Shown: piece after piece, positions 42,330 to 51,074 of the stretch
Layout of the letters: every line of letters starts with the position of its first letter
Position numbering within the stretch: position 1 is the stretch's first letter
Translations under genes and position numbers: made by a program
NCBI GenBank assembly: GCA_963665915.2
Contig: CAXXSG010000006.1
Coordinates: 1 to 64,000, forward strand
DNA length: 64,000 nt
Direction of reading: 5' to 3'
Origin: JAFGRU01 sp963665915
GTDB taxonomy: Bacteria > Desulfobacterota > Desulfuromonadia > Desulfuromonadales > JAAYDE01
The notes under the pieces: generated by a model
What the model saw: the letters and a program-made list of their open reading frames with translations, nothing else
The model's database searches: none
Told to the model about the DNA's origin: nothing

Positions 42330-43198
42330 TTGCTGTTTTCCCTTTCCAAAGGAAATAGGATGCTTCCAGCCATTCTGAATGGGAATAACGCTAAAACCTC
42401 CAGTGACAAGCCACTAACATTAATATAAGAATGCTCAAAGCTTCAGATGGACTCAGGTATGGCTCAACTCCAACGAAAAGACGTTAAATATTCGCAAAGA
42501 TTTTTAAATTTTATAAAAATATAACATCGTTTTATTTTTTATTCAAGCAAACTGTTTTCATTGTCGAAATTTTTGCCCAGTGAGAAAAACAACTTTTATA
42601 ATAGAAATAGAATCTCTTTAATAACCATAATATTGAGGTTAAGAAGCAGTGCATACCTTGTTTAAATAGAAATTAATATTTCATGAATTGTGAATATAAC
42701 AGGGTTTTGTAAAAAAAATCTTAGAAAATCTTCCCGGTTCAGAGAATCGAAACTGAAATTATTTCGCTGATACTTAAAATTATCCATATAAAAAAACCTG
42801 TGATAATTTCGGACCCCTTTGGCCCAAAAAAGGCTGTTCAACAGGAATAGAATGCTTGATTTGGTAACTTTTTATCGGAAATTTTTTCTAATGTTAATTG
42901 AATACACTGTGAAAAACGAAAACTTCAACATGTCAGAAAAAAAACGAGGCCTTGTTTTTAGCGGCTTATAATCGTGTTGATAAATAAAAACTAATTTCCA
43001 AGCTGAGGCAGCTATATCGTTTAGAGGTTTTTTGGTATCAGAATTGAAAGTAAAACGATAAGTTCCAAGTGGACCTACAATTAAATACCAGGTTTACTTT
43101 CGGCAGTTTTTTACCAGGGCGGATTTCGATATTTACTAACTACCACATATGTTGGCGGTTATTAAAAGAACGTCCTGGCATTATTTTGAGATTTTTTT
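42330..43198. other. 870-bp AT-rich gene-free region
   Basis: No open frame above 60 codons and no protein-like fragment was found. It contains many A/T tracts and short poly-A/T-flanked repeats. It separates the XRE regulator from a small membrane protein gene. It may contain regulatory DNA or an unrecognised small RNA. Confidence 0.35.
42370..42382. promoter_or_regulatory. Candidate operator of the XRE regulator
   Basis: Perfect dyad CCATTC-T-GAATGG 41 bases upstream of the regulator's start. Its size and position suit a homodimeric HTH repressor. No second copy was noted. Confidence 0.3.
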
Positions 43199-43522
43199 AT
43201 GAAAGACATGAAGCAAATTTTTATTTTAGGGCTGGTAGTTGGAATGATTCTCGGCGGGATGATTATTGTTCTTTCCTTTTTCCTGGGGAATTCTTTTCTT
43301 GGCTTCAACACCATGTGGACAAAACAGGAACTTGCCCCTTATTTCCGAAAAAACAACAAAAATTTTCTTTCAGCCAACGCAAATCAGCCTCCATACCGAA
43401 TTAAAAAGATTGACCGGGATGGGAAAAATTATGTGTATATCCTTAAAGGAGGTGAGAAAGAAAACCAAGTAAAAGATAAAATGCATCCAAATAAAAGTCC
43501 TATCAAAGTAGCACCGCTCTAA
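43199..43522 (+). CDS. Hypothetical single-pass membrane protein
   Basis: The 107-residue product begins with a strong membrane helix (IFILGLVVGMILGGMIIVLS) and continues as a polar domain rich in Asn, Lys and Tyr (PYFRKNNKNFLSANANQPPY; DRDGKNYVYILKGGEK) that should face the periplasm. The start ATG 43199 has no clear ribosome site. No family is recognised. AT-rich composition like its surroundings. Confidence 0.5.
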   Translation: MKDMKQIFILGLVVGMILGGMIIVLSFFLGNSFLGFNTMWTKQELAPYFRKNNKNFLSANANQPPYRIKKIDRDGKNYVYILKGGEKENQVKDKMHPNKSPIKVAPL

Positions 43523-43652
43523 TATTCCACTTTCTTTAACTCTCCAGTTGACTGCGTGAAGCTTTTCCGCTTTTACAGTACGCATCACGTTTTCCGTCCC
43601 ACCAGCTTTTTCTTCTCTATTCACTGCTATTTCATCGCCTTGTTGTTTTTAA

Positions 43653-44055
43653 CATCCGCTGACGGGGTCCATCACTTCCACCCAATTGCTGCTCGCACAA
43701 AGCACCGTTGATTCTGGAAATCGCGTTTTTTACCATAAAAACACCTTTCGCAATCCTTATGATCTGGCGCTCAAAAACTGTCCCGGTTTTAATGATGTGC
43801 TACTCTGGAATAAAAAGGTGGAGATTACCAAATCCTGCAATGCAAATGTGGTGGCTGAACTGGACGGTAAACTTCCTACTCCTCCCATTGAGTGCGGGTT
43901 GTTGGCAGGCACCTTCCGGTCTCTTCTGCTTGAACAGGGGGTGCTCCGTGAGGTAAATCATCCGGGTGCGGGATCTTGATTCCTGCAAAGCTACCTTTCT
44001 GATCAATTCAGTGCGAAAAGAATGGGCGATCGAACTGGAAGCAATGGGTGGGTAA
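43653..44055 (+). pseudogene. Aminodeoxychorismate lyase (PabC part of PabB-PabC), 3' remnant
   Basis: The reading VDSGNRVFYHKNTFRNPYDL, DVLLWNKKVEITKSCNANVV and ELDGKLPTPPIECGLLAGTF matches the C-terminal class IV aminotransferase half of fused PabB-PabC or PabC proteins. The frame breaks near 43950 and the ending continues in the next frame as DSCKATFLINSVRKEW to TAA 44053-44055 (NSVR is the typical C-terminal motif). A stop at 43650 closes the upstream side and the ~450-residue chorismate-binding part is absent. A decayed fragment. Confidence 0.78.
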
Positions 44056-44267
44056 ATGAACCGGTCAAAAAGGGATTGTAGCGACTCATTCGACTAAAAG
44101 AGTTGCAAACCCCATGTGAGTTCGAAAAAAAACCTCATTCGGTTTGACAAACCAGTTTTGAAGATTACAAATTTAAAAATAAAGTTTTAACCGTGAAACT
44201 TTTGAATTGGGATTCAGGTTTAAATAGCCATATTCATCATTTTAATTATGTTCATTGAGGGGGCGTC

Positions 44268-45287
44268 ATGGAAATAGAATTTCATTACTGGTTGACTGGA
44301 TTGATTGCCAAAGAGGCGGGTTTCGATTCAAAAGCCGCTGCAAAAATCGCTTTTTCATCTCAATATGTGGATGAAAATGATGTCATATTTGAAATTGAAG
44401 ACAGACAGAAAGGCGAAATTTACCAGAATTACATCAGTCAAACCATGAATATTCTCAAACCAAAAAATGACCTCATGCGTATTTATCCTGTGTTTCATTT
44501 TATTCCAGGTCAACCTGATGCTCCATCAGCGCGCCGTAAAGACGGCAAACGGCATATCCTGAATACGACTCCAAACAGCGAAAACGCCAATGTGATTATG
44601 GACAGCGCCTTCAAGTCTGATGAGCAATTCAGATTGTATCGGATCGGCATTTCAACCCACAGCTATGTGGACACGTGGGCTCATCAAAATTTTGTGGGTT
44701 GGTATGATCACTTCAATCATATCGATCTGGATATCAAACCGAATATCGGCCATGCGGACGCCGAGCATCACCCGGACTGGATCAGTCACCGCTGGATCGA
44801 CAACCGGCTGGTCGACCCGATTGTAAACAATAAACTCCGCTTCCTCTCTGCCTCAAAAGAGTTATTCCGAAAATATTGCGATTATCTCGAAACCCAGGGA
44901 AAAACCAATAAGTTTTCCAAATGGCCCACTCTGGAAAAGAAAATCAACGGGTTCTGCGGTGCGACTTACACAGGTAACTTTTCAAAATATGCGGACAGCA
45001 GAATCGCCGGTTATCAAAAAGCCATGCCCTGGCTGCCCGTATTTAATGAACGTAAGTGGTTTGACGAAGCCATTGATACTGAAATCAGGGGCGGAAAAGA
45101 TTCTCACGAAGGCCTTAAAGCCAGGTTCACACTGTTTGAGGATAAGTATTTCTGGAAAGAAGAGGTTGAAATAGAATGTTCCAATTGGTTCAAATTTCAG
45201 GAAGCCGTCAAAGACCACCAGAAAATAGCTATGGAACAGATAACCCCCGTGTTTAAGGAAATGGGGCTGGAATTGAACAAGGTATAA
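44268..45287 (+). CDS. DUF6765 family protein
   Basis: GGGGGCG precedes ATG 44268. The 339 residues begin IEFHYWLTGLIAKEAGFDSK and AFSSQYVDENDV, and contain GISTHSYVDTWAHQNFVGW and HADAEHHPDW. The spaced His/Asp pattern HSYxDxWAHxxFxG resembles the metal site of zinc-dependent phospholipase C / P1-nuclease folds, which is an inference only. Soluble, no signal peptide. Family members are of unknown function. It stands alone, followed by a terminator. Confidence 0.75.
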   Translation: MEIEFHYWLTGLIAKEAGFDSKAAAKIAFSSQYVDENDVIFEIEDRQKGEIYQNYISQTMNILKPKNDLMRIYPVFHFIPGQPDAPSARRKDGKRHILNTTPNSENANVIMDSAFKSDEQFRLYRIGISTHSYVDTWAHQNFVGWYDHFNHIDLDIKPNIGHADAEHHPDWISHRWIDNRLVDPIVNNKLRFLSASKELFRKYCDYLETQGKTNKFSKWPTLEKKINGFCGATYTGNFSKYADSRIAGYQKAMPWLPVFNERKWFDEAIDTEIRGGKDSHEGLKARFTLFEDKYFWKEEVEIECSNWFKFQEAVKDHQKIAMEQITPVFKEMGLELNKV

Positions 45288-45398
45288 CGAGGGGAAATGT
45301 CTATTTCAAACTGGTTTTTTTAAGGATTTCAGGATTCTTTCAAGAGTGCCAAAGGATTTTATGATCTGATTCGATCAATTCCAAAAAATAGGGAATAA

Positions 45399-45445
45399 AA
45401 AAAGGCCGTTTGGTAATTTCTCGAAATTTTCCAAACGGCCTTTTT
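45399..45445. terminator. Bidirectional terminator
   Basis: AAAAAGGCCGTTTGG and its exact complement CCAAACGGCCTTTTT flank a TAATTTCTCGAAATTTT loop. It serves DUF6765 from the left and CheV from the right. Confidence 0.9.
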
Positions 45446-45449
45446 GAAT

Positions 45450-46439
45450 TTATGCTGCAGAGGATAATTTTTCTTCTCCAAACACCAGTTTATCTACAAG
45501 TTCAATCAGCTCATGGATCTCTGGTTTGCTCATATAACCATTTGCACCGACGGAGTCGCACTTGTGAGCCATTTGGTCGGAGATCAGCGAAGAAAACATG
45601 ACTATTTTCAGTTTTTTCAAGCCCAATTCTTCGCGGATTTTCCGGCAGAGAGTCAGGCCATCCATTTTAGGCATTTCAATATCCGTTATCAGCAGATCCA
45701 GATGTTTCAAGAGCTCGTCCTCGGACCCGCCACAATCTTTCAGCATTTTCTCAATGGCCATATAGCAGTCCAGTCCATCTGGAAATATTTCGGTTTTGAT
45801 GTAACCGGATTCTTTCAGTACCTTATTTATGGATAGCCGGATGATCGATGAATCTTCCGCCAGCATCAGGCCGATATCCCCTCTCGAATTCTTCTGGTTT
45901 TCTTGTACATCAGTAGCCTCTGAATTTTCGAAGCCAATTTGATTTAAACTTAACTCAGGGTCTATTTCAGAGACTACATGCTCAAGATCGACAATCAGAA
46001 TTTCCCTTTTATCAATACTTACGCTGCCTGTAAAACGTGGTTGGTATTGATCGAGATAAAAAGCCATGGGAATTACGTCAGTCCATGAGCGGCGATGGAT
46101 CTGGTTTACCCCATCCACCAAAAATGCATTAGTGGTCTGGTTAAATTTGCAGACTAATACAATTCTGCGGAATTCCTCCTGCAGATCTTCTTCCGGAGTT
46201 CGCTGAAGATGGATACTCAGATCGATCAGGGGTATGGATTCGCCACGGACTTCGAAAATGCCCATGACTGAATGATGACTTTCGGGAAGGGCCGTTCTCT
46301 TTTTTTCGTCGTATGGAATGATTTCAATCAGCTTTTGAACGTTGAGCCCAAAAGATTGTTTACCAAGATAAAATTCGAGAATTTCCATCTCGTTTGTTCC
46401 GCTTTCCAAAAGTATCTCCTGGCTGGCACTTTCTTTCAT
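45450..46439 (-). CDS. cheV: Chemotaxis protein CheV (CheW-receiver)
   Basis: GGAGGAAAA stands directly before ATG 46439, so this start is chosen over one 15 codons upstream. The 329 residues are a CheW domain (EILEFYLGKQSFGLNVQKLI, VMGIFEVRGESIPLIDLSI) followed by a receiver domain with GDIGLMLAEDSSIIR, phospho-acceptor Asp in LLITDIEMPKMDGL and conserved Lys in GYMSKPEIHEL. CheV couples chemoreceptors to CheA and tunes adaptation. The divergent upstream gap (46440-46907) is gene-free. CheR lies 12 kb away. Confidence 0.93.
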   Translation of the reverse strand: MKESASQEILLESGTNEMEILEFYLGKQSFGLNVQKLIEIIPYDEKKRTALPESHHSVMGIFEVRGESIPLIDLSIHLQRTPEEDLQEEFRRIVLVCKFNQTTNAFLVDGVNQIHRRSWTDVIPMAFYLDQYQPRFTGSVSIDKREILIVDLEHVVSEIDPELSLNQIGFENSEATDVQENQKNSRGDIGLMLAEDSSIIRLSINKVLKESGYIKTEIFPDGLDCYMAIEKMLKDCGGSEDELLKHLDLLITDIEMPKMDGLTLCRKIREELGLKKLKIVMFSSLISDQMAHKCDSVGANGYMSKPEIHELIELVDKLVFGEEKLSSAA

Positions 46440-46907
46440 TTTTCCTCCGGTCTGGTTTGATATAACAGAACAGAATTTTGACATTCGGATATCTGAAATG
46501 TCATCTGTTCAGTTTAAAATATCGCTAATAACTATGCCGCCTTAATGACACTGGCATACAGCAAGAGATGTTCCAAAATCATGTTTTAAAAAGGAAATGC
46601 TGTGTACGGCGGTGATGTTTTGTATTTTGTGAATATGTGAAGGGAAAATTTTCTGCTATCCTCTTGTGTATGCAGAAGAATTGAATTGCCAGGTTGATTT
46701 ATGGCTGTAAATTATGGCTTGGACAAGTAGAAAGATATTGTTTGTCGCCCTAGGAAGCTTTTTTGCCTCGAAAAATAAGTAGGGACAACTTTTTAAAAAA
46801 CTTGATTTAAACAGGCAATCGTTATTAAACACCTTAATTTTCTTTATAAAAATTCAGGATATAATTTAATAAGGAAAAACTCCGAAATAATAGCCAAGGC
46901 CAAATAA
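46440..46907. other. 470-bp gene-free, AT-rich region
   Basis: Divergent space between cheV and the methyltransferase gene. A TATAAT (46860-46865) about 45 bases before the methyltransferase start is a good -10 without a clear -35. Nothing else is recognised. Confidence 0.35.
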
Positions 46908-47618
46908 ATGAAAAAAGGACAACTTTCAGGAAAAAATGTCAAAGAAGTATTCGACAGGTTTGCGACCATCTACGACCAGACCCGTCAACAACTGGTCCCC
47001 TGTTTTGATGATTTTTATGAAACGGTTTTGACTCTTATCCCGCACCAAGTATCAGATGAATTTTCAGTTTTGGACCTGGGAGCTGGTACCGGACTGCTCT
47101 CGGCACTTGTCGCCGACAGTTTCCCCAAGGCCAGATTCCAACTGTACGATATATCCGAAAAGATGATGGGGCAGGCGCAAAAGCTTTTTTCCCATCAAGG
47201 TGCCAGATTCCAGTTCATTATAGGGGATTATTGCGAGGATAAACCTTTCGACCAGGTTGACATGGTTATCTCCGCTCTTTCAATCCACCACCTCCCGGAC
47301 CCGGCAAAGCAAGCTCTTTTTCAAAAAATTTTCGCTGCACTTTTACCTGGTGGTTTTTTTATTAATGCGGACCAGGTTCAGGGTTCAACACTTGCGATTG
47401 AGGAAAAATATCAAAACCTTTGGTTCCGTCAGGTTCGTTCTAGTCGGATTGACGAAGCTGATTTTGTTGCCGCTCTGGAACGAAAAAAAGAGGACAGGAC
47501 AGCGACCCTCGAAAACCAGCTGCGCTGGCTCAAGGAAGCTGGTTTTGTGGATGTCAACTGCTGGTATAAAAACTTCAGTTTTGCCGTTTATTCGGGGCAA
47601 AAAGAGCTTTCCGGGTAG
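46908..47618 (+). CDS. Class I SAM-dependent methyltransferase
   Basis: The 236-residue protein has the full small-molecule methyltransferase layout: VFDRFATIYDQTRQQLVPCF, SAM loop VLDLGAGTGLLSALVAD, acidic QLYDISEKMM, FIIGDYCED, MVISALSIHHLPDP (motif IV) and LLPGGFFINADQVQG. Related proteins methylate small metabolites; the substrate is unknown. A weak AAGG lies upstream of ATG 46908. It converges with the PhzF-type gene. Confidence 0.88.
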   Translation: MKKGQLSGKNVKEVFDRFATIYDQTRQQLVPCFDDFYETVLTLIPHQVSDEFSVLDLGAGTGLLSALVADSFPKARFQLYDISEKMMGQAQKLFSHQGARFQFIIGDYCEDKPFDQVDMVISALSIHHLPDPAKQALFQKIFAALLPGGFFINADQVQGSTLAIEEKYQNLWFRQVRSSRIDEADFVAALERKKEDRTATLENQLRWLKEAGFVDVNCWYKNFSFAVYSGQKELSG

Positions 47619-47643
47619 GAAAGCAGATACCAAAAAATGGGAA

Positions 47644-48537
47644 CTAACACCATTCTCCCCTGGCCACCAAAATAACCTTTCCCCCGACACGGATATCTAT
47701 TTTTCCGTCTCTTTCTTCACCTTGAAGAAACAGCTCGGAAGGCCGTCCGATCTCATAGCCCTGTCCAACGGTTGCCTCAATCCGTTTTTGCCCGAGATCC
47801 CCATTCTTAACGAGGTAGCCGGCCAGGCAGCCATTTGCACTTCCAGTCGCAGGATCTTCCGGGACACCCAGGCAGGGGACAAAGACTCTGACAGCAAGAT
47901 CCTGCTTAGCCGTGTAGCCCTGCGCACAGAATATAAGAATCCCTTTGGCGGAGGTTTTCTCGAGAAATTTATCGTAATGACCGATTTGAATAAATGCCTG
48001 TTTCAAGTACTCCATGGATTTAAGGGGGACGATCAGAAAGGGGAGGCCGGTGGAAACCTCTTCGATTGGGATGCGATCATGGAAAGCTGTTTCTGGTAGA
48101 GAGAGAACCGGAGCCAGGTCTTCCGGCTGAAACGTTCGGCCGAAGCGAGGTTCAATCTGCTTCATCCACAAGAGTTCAGCCATGTTATCTTCAGGAAAGA
48201 AAACCGGAACCTGTCCAACTTTCAGGTTAAGGCGAACCGCATCGGTCGGTTCCCTCTGAAGAATTTGGCGAATAATAAAGGCGGTGCCCAAAGTCGGATG
48301 GCCGGCAAAATCGAGTTCACTTTCTGGAGTGAAAATACGCACATCATAGCCGTCGTTTTTAAGATCGGAAAGGATAAAGGTTGTTTCGGAAAAATTGAAT
48401 TCTCGGGCGATCTGCTGCATTTCCTTATCAGAAAAATGGCTGCAGTTCACAAAGGTGGCAAGCTGGTTGCCCGTGTATTTTTCTATCCCGAAGACATCGG
48501 TAATAAAAAATGTGGCTGTATTCATAGGCTTGTCCAT
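47644..48537 (-). CDS. PhzF-family isomerase/epimerase-like protein
   Basis: The 297-residue protein shows the two-lobed PhzF fold signatures: FFITDVFGIEKYTGNQLATF, IAREFNFSETTFI (catalytic Glu), VRIFTPESELDFAGHPTLGTAF and in the second half FVPCLGVPEDPATGSANGCL (GSAxG/conserved Asp loop). PhzF catalyses an isomerisation in phenazine synthesis, but no other phenazine genes are present, so this is one of the many orphan family members with unknown substrate. It lies 25 bases after the flavodoxin-family gene, in one leftward unit. Confidence 0.9.
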   Translation of the reverse strand: MDKPMNTATFFITDVFGIEKYTGNQLATFVNCSHFSDKEMQQIAREFNFSETTFILSDLKNDGYDVRIFTPESELDFAGHPTLGTAFIIRQILQREPTDAVRLNLKVGQVPVFFPEDNMAELLWMKQIEPRFGRTFQPEDLAPVLSLPETAFHDRIPIEEVSTGLPFLIVPLKSMEYLKQAFIQIGHYDKFLEKTSAKGILIFCAQGYTAKQDLAVRVFVPCLGVPEDPATGSANGCLAGYLVKNGDLGQKRIEATVGQGYEIGRPSELFLQGEERDGKIDIRVGGKVILVARGEWC

Positions 48538-48562
48538 TCCCTGAAATTAAAAGAGCCCGGCT

Positions 48563-49060
48563 TCAGGAATTACCCTTGCCCAAACTGAAGGTTCCTGCCA
48601 GAGAGGCGAGACGCTGACCCAACTGGATGGCATCTTCAAGATCGCTGGGACTGGGGGATCCTGAAGATGCCACTCCGTAGTGACCGCCTGCTTTTATGGG
48701 ATCACCGACGACAATCATTCCATAAATGAGCATGGCCTGGAGAATTGCAAGGATAGTGGTCTCCTTGCCGCCGGTGGGATGATAAGAGGAGGCAAAGGCC
48801 GCTCCGAGTTTGTTTTCCATCTTCGGGCGGATATCAACAAAATCGTCCAGAACCTTTTTGAGTTCCGCCGCCATTCCGCCGAAATAGACAGGCGATCCTA
48901 TAATGATTCCCTCGCTCCGAAGGAAGTCTTCGCGGGTCACCTCCGAGGGAGTTTTGATCAGGGCCTGAAATGTATCGATGGAGTTGACGCCTTCAGCAAT
49001 TTTTTCCGCAAGATGTTGGGTATTTCCTGTCCGGGAATAATAAAGAACAAGTATCTGCAT
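48563..49060 (-). CDS. Flavodoxin-fold NAD(P)H quinone oxidoreductase-like (WrbA-type)
   Basis: The 165 residues have a flavodoxin fold: ILVLYYSRTGNTQHLAEKIA (phosphate-binding loop for FMN), GIIIGSPVYFGGMAAELKK, and AAFASSYHPTGGKETTI. This is the WrbA/flavodoxin-like family of FMN-binding quinone or small-redox proteins. AGGAGG precedes the ATG at 49060. It is the first gene of a two-gene unit with the PhzF protein. Confidence 0.88.
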   Translation of the reverse strand: MQILVLYYSRTGNTQHLAEKIAEGVNSIDTFQALIKTPSEVTREDFLRSEGIIIGSPVYFGGMAAELKKVLDDFVDIRPKMENKLGAAFASSYHPTGGKETTILAILQAMLIYGMIVVGDPIKAGGHYGVASSGSPSPSDLEDAIQLGQRLASLAGTFSLGKGNS

Positions 49061-49175
49061 CGTTCCTCCTCCGACTTGTTGATTTGTTTAAAACATTTTT
49101 TGTAAAAATTATTACCTTCTATTCAAATTGTCCAATGTAAAGTGAAACTCATTCCGACTGAACTCCGGTTTAAGT

Positions 49176-49649
49176 TCAGAATTTGTTAACTCCTGGAGAG
49201 AATCTGGAAGTCATGATACGCAACAGGGTCAGAAGAACAATGACGCTGAGACTCAACACAACATCCTGAAAAATGTATTCTTCATACCAGAGTCCGATCA
49301 ACTCGCCTATGAGGACAACCAGAGCCGCATCAAGAATAAAAGTAACTCGGACCCTGCCAATTTTCAGGTACGATTGCAAGGTACGGATCAGCTCAAAAGT
49401 TGCCAGCAGTGTTACCGTATGGGTGATCATCTGCTCCGCAGCCCCATGCCAGCCCTTGGCAAAAGAACAAAAGAGCTGGAGAAAAAGGTCCATAATGGCG
49501 ACGACAATCCAGAGATAAAGAACGACCATCATGGTTCCTGTCACCGCCCGCACGGCCAGTGCATGCCAATGACTGTCGATGAGAAAGAGCCGTCTTGACT
49601 TTTGACTCCTCCCTGAAACTTTTTTCCAAGGGATGATGTGACAACTCAT
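49176..49649 (-). CDS. PsiE-family membrane protein
   Basis: The 157-residue protein has four hydrophobic helices (MVVLYLWIVVAIMDLFLQLF; MITHTVTLLATFELIRTLQS; VTFILDAALVVLIGELIGLW; LSLSVIVLLTLLRIMTSRF) with the pattern of phosphate-starvation-inducible PsiE proteins, in particular the ELIRTLQ and helix 3 ALVVLIGE segments. Inner membrane. Function unknown. The C-terminal tail is SPGVNKF. No Pho box was recognised upstream. Confidence 0.75.
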   Translation of the reverse strand: MSCHIIPWKKVSGRSQKSRRLFLIDSHWHALAVRAVTGTMMVVLYLWIVVAIMDLFLQLFCSFAKGWHGAAEQMITHTVTLLATFELIRTLQSYLKIGRVRVTFILDAALVVLIGELIGLWYEEYIFQDVVLSLSVIVLLTLLRIMTSRFSPGVNKF

Positions 49650-49921
49650 GTTGTGATCACTCTTTCTGGTTGAAAAGTTTGTAATTTCATATTTGCTAAT
49701 ATACTTATGTACGGGTTTTAAGAGAATTGGACTAATTTTTCTTCAGTTAATTTTCTTTACATGCAAAATCGACCTTAATAATGAAGATTCAGTTTTGACC
49801 CGAAAGGTTGTGGGTTTCATTAATTTTGTTTATGAATTTTTCTCACCTCGCTTCGTTATTCAAGTCTGTTAAAATAAAGTCCTGGAAAAAGAGCATCCAG
49901 CATATTGAAAAAAGAAAGTAA

Positions 49922-50187
49922 TGACGGTTTCAAGGAGAGCATACCCTGCTCGCGGAATTCAGAATTTACAAGGGGGCCGATCAGCCGGATCATAGACATC
50001 CTCATGAGCAGATCGAATATCTGATTTCCGGCAGGGTTAAACTGAAGGTATAAAAGGAGACATGGCTGGTTGAAACCGACGGAGGTTGGGCCTTACGCGG
50101 CAATGTTGTGCACTGTGCAAGTCCGTAGCGGTGGAGGTTTTTTTACCGGCGCGGGAGGAGTATCTCCTTAAAAATGAGTTTTCCTGA
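49922..50187 (+). pseudogene. Cupin-domain protein, broken
   Basis: The reading RFQGEHTLLAEFRIYKGADQ, PDHRHPHEQIEYLISGRVKL is a clear cupin first motif (His-x-His-x-x-Glu-type metal ligands). An in-frame TAA at 50051-50053 interrupts it. The same frame continues KETWLVETDGGWALRGNVVH (cupin second motif) to about 50115, where a frameshift follows, and KSVAVEVFLPAREEYLL continues in another frame to TGA 50185-50187. Stops also lie directly upstream of the readable part. A small cupin of the 'HPHEQ' type is therefore inactivated by at least two lesions. Confidence 0.8.
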
Positions 50188-50220
50188 CTCCATTCGACTC
50201 TGATAATCAAAGGATCAGCA

Positions 50221-50670
50221 ATGAATATCCACTTTAAACACACCAATCTTGTAGCTAAGGACTGGCGCAAACTCGCCGAATTTTACCAGGAAGTCTTTTC
50301 TTGTGTTCCGGTACCGCCGGAACGTCATTTATCCGGAGACTGGCTGGCACAGGGGACAGGAGTAAAGGATGCGGAATTTTCCGGTATCCACCTCCTTCTT
50401 CCCGGTTTCGGAAAGGGTGGGCCGACCCTGGAAATTTATCAATACAAAAGTAACGAACCCAAGCCTTTGCCTGCGGCCAACAGGGAGGGGTATGCCCATA
50501 TCGCTTTTGAAGTTGAGGATGTTGCAAAAGTACTTGAGGGCATGATCAAATATGGTGGATGCGTTGTCGGCAAGATGGTCTCGCAGGATGTCAAGGATGT
50601 GGGAAAATTGACCTTTGTCTATGCTGCAGACCCTGAAGGAAATATCATTAAGCTTCAAAACTGGATCTGA
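50221..50670 (+). CDS. VOC-family (glyoxalase/dioxygenase-like) protein
   Basis: The 149-residue vicinal-oxygen-chelate protein has two beta-alpha-beta3 modules: HFKHTNLVAKDWRKLAEFYQ with the first metal His, LEIYQYKS, GYAHIAFEVEDVAKVLEGMI with the second His, and the closing FVYAADPEGNIIKLQNWI with the Glu-type position. Such proteins act on or bind small metabolites in the cytosol with a divalent metal. Reaction unknown. It follows the broken cupin gene, which may have been its partner. Confidence 0.88.
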   Translation: MNIHFKHTNLVAKDWRKLAEFYQEVFSCVPVPPERHLSGDWLAQGTGVKDAEFSGIHLLLPGFGKGGPTLEIYQYKSNEPKPLPAANREGYAHIAFEVEDVAKVLEGMIKYGGCVVGKMVSQDVKDVGKLTFVYAADPEGNIIKLQNWI

Positions 50671-50732
50671 TTCAAAAATCACGATATTCCAGCTTGTTAG
50701 ACTGTATTATTTCAACTTCTTTGGAGGTCTGA

Positions 50733-51073
50733 ATGGACAAGTTGAAAGATCTGACCCAAAAAAGAAAACGGGCCCACTCCAAACTTCTCTCCCTTGAATC
50801 AAATGTCTACAAAGCTTTTCTTGAAATGGAAAGAGTGACCTTCAGTAACGGGGCGCTTAAAAAAAACAGAAAGAGCTCATAGCTGTCGGTATCTCCGTGG
50901 TCATCAATTGTGAGTCGTGCATGCAGTGGCACATTGAACAGGCGGTACAAGCCGGAGCTGATGAACATGAATTGCTTGAAGCCGTAGAGGTCGGTATCGA
51001 GATGGGAGGCGGACCTGCGACGGTATCGGCTCGCTTTGCTCTGGACGTGATGGAATCCGTATTCGGGCAATAA
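50733..51073 (+). pseudogene. Carboxymuconolactone decarboxylase/AhpD-like protein, poly-A frameshift
   Basis: GGAGG stands nine bases before ATG 50733. The first 44 codons (MDKLKDLTQKRKRAHSKLLS ...) run into a tract of eight A residues (50859-50866). One extra A there puts the frame into a stop at about 50879. Reading with one fewer A continues as KKQKELIAVGISVVINCESC, MQWHIEQAVQAGADEHELLE to TAA 51071-51073, a complete AhpD-like domain with the redox CxxC and downstream His (CESCMQWH). The loss may be a recent mutation, slippage corrected at transcription, or a base-calling error. The hydrolase gene starts one base after the stop. Confidence 0.82.
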
Positions 51074-51074
51074 A

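Noticed and set aside
47257..48099. 280-codon plus-strand open frame
   Set aside because: It lies across the end of the methyltransferase and opposite the PhzF gene; both real frames have full motif sets.
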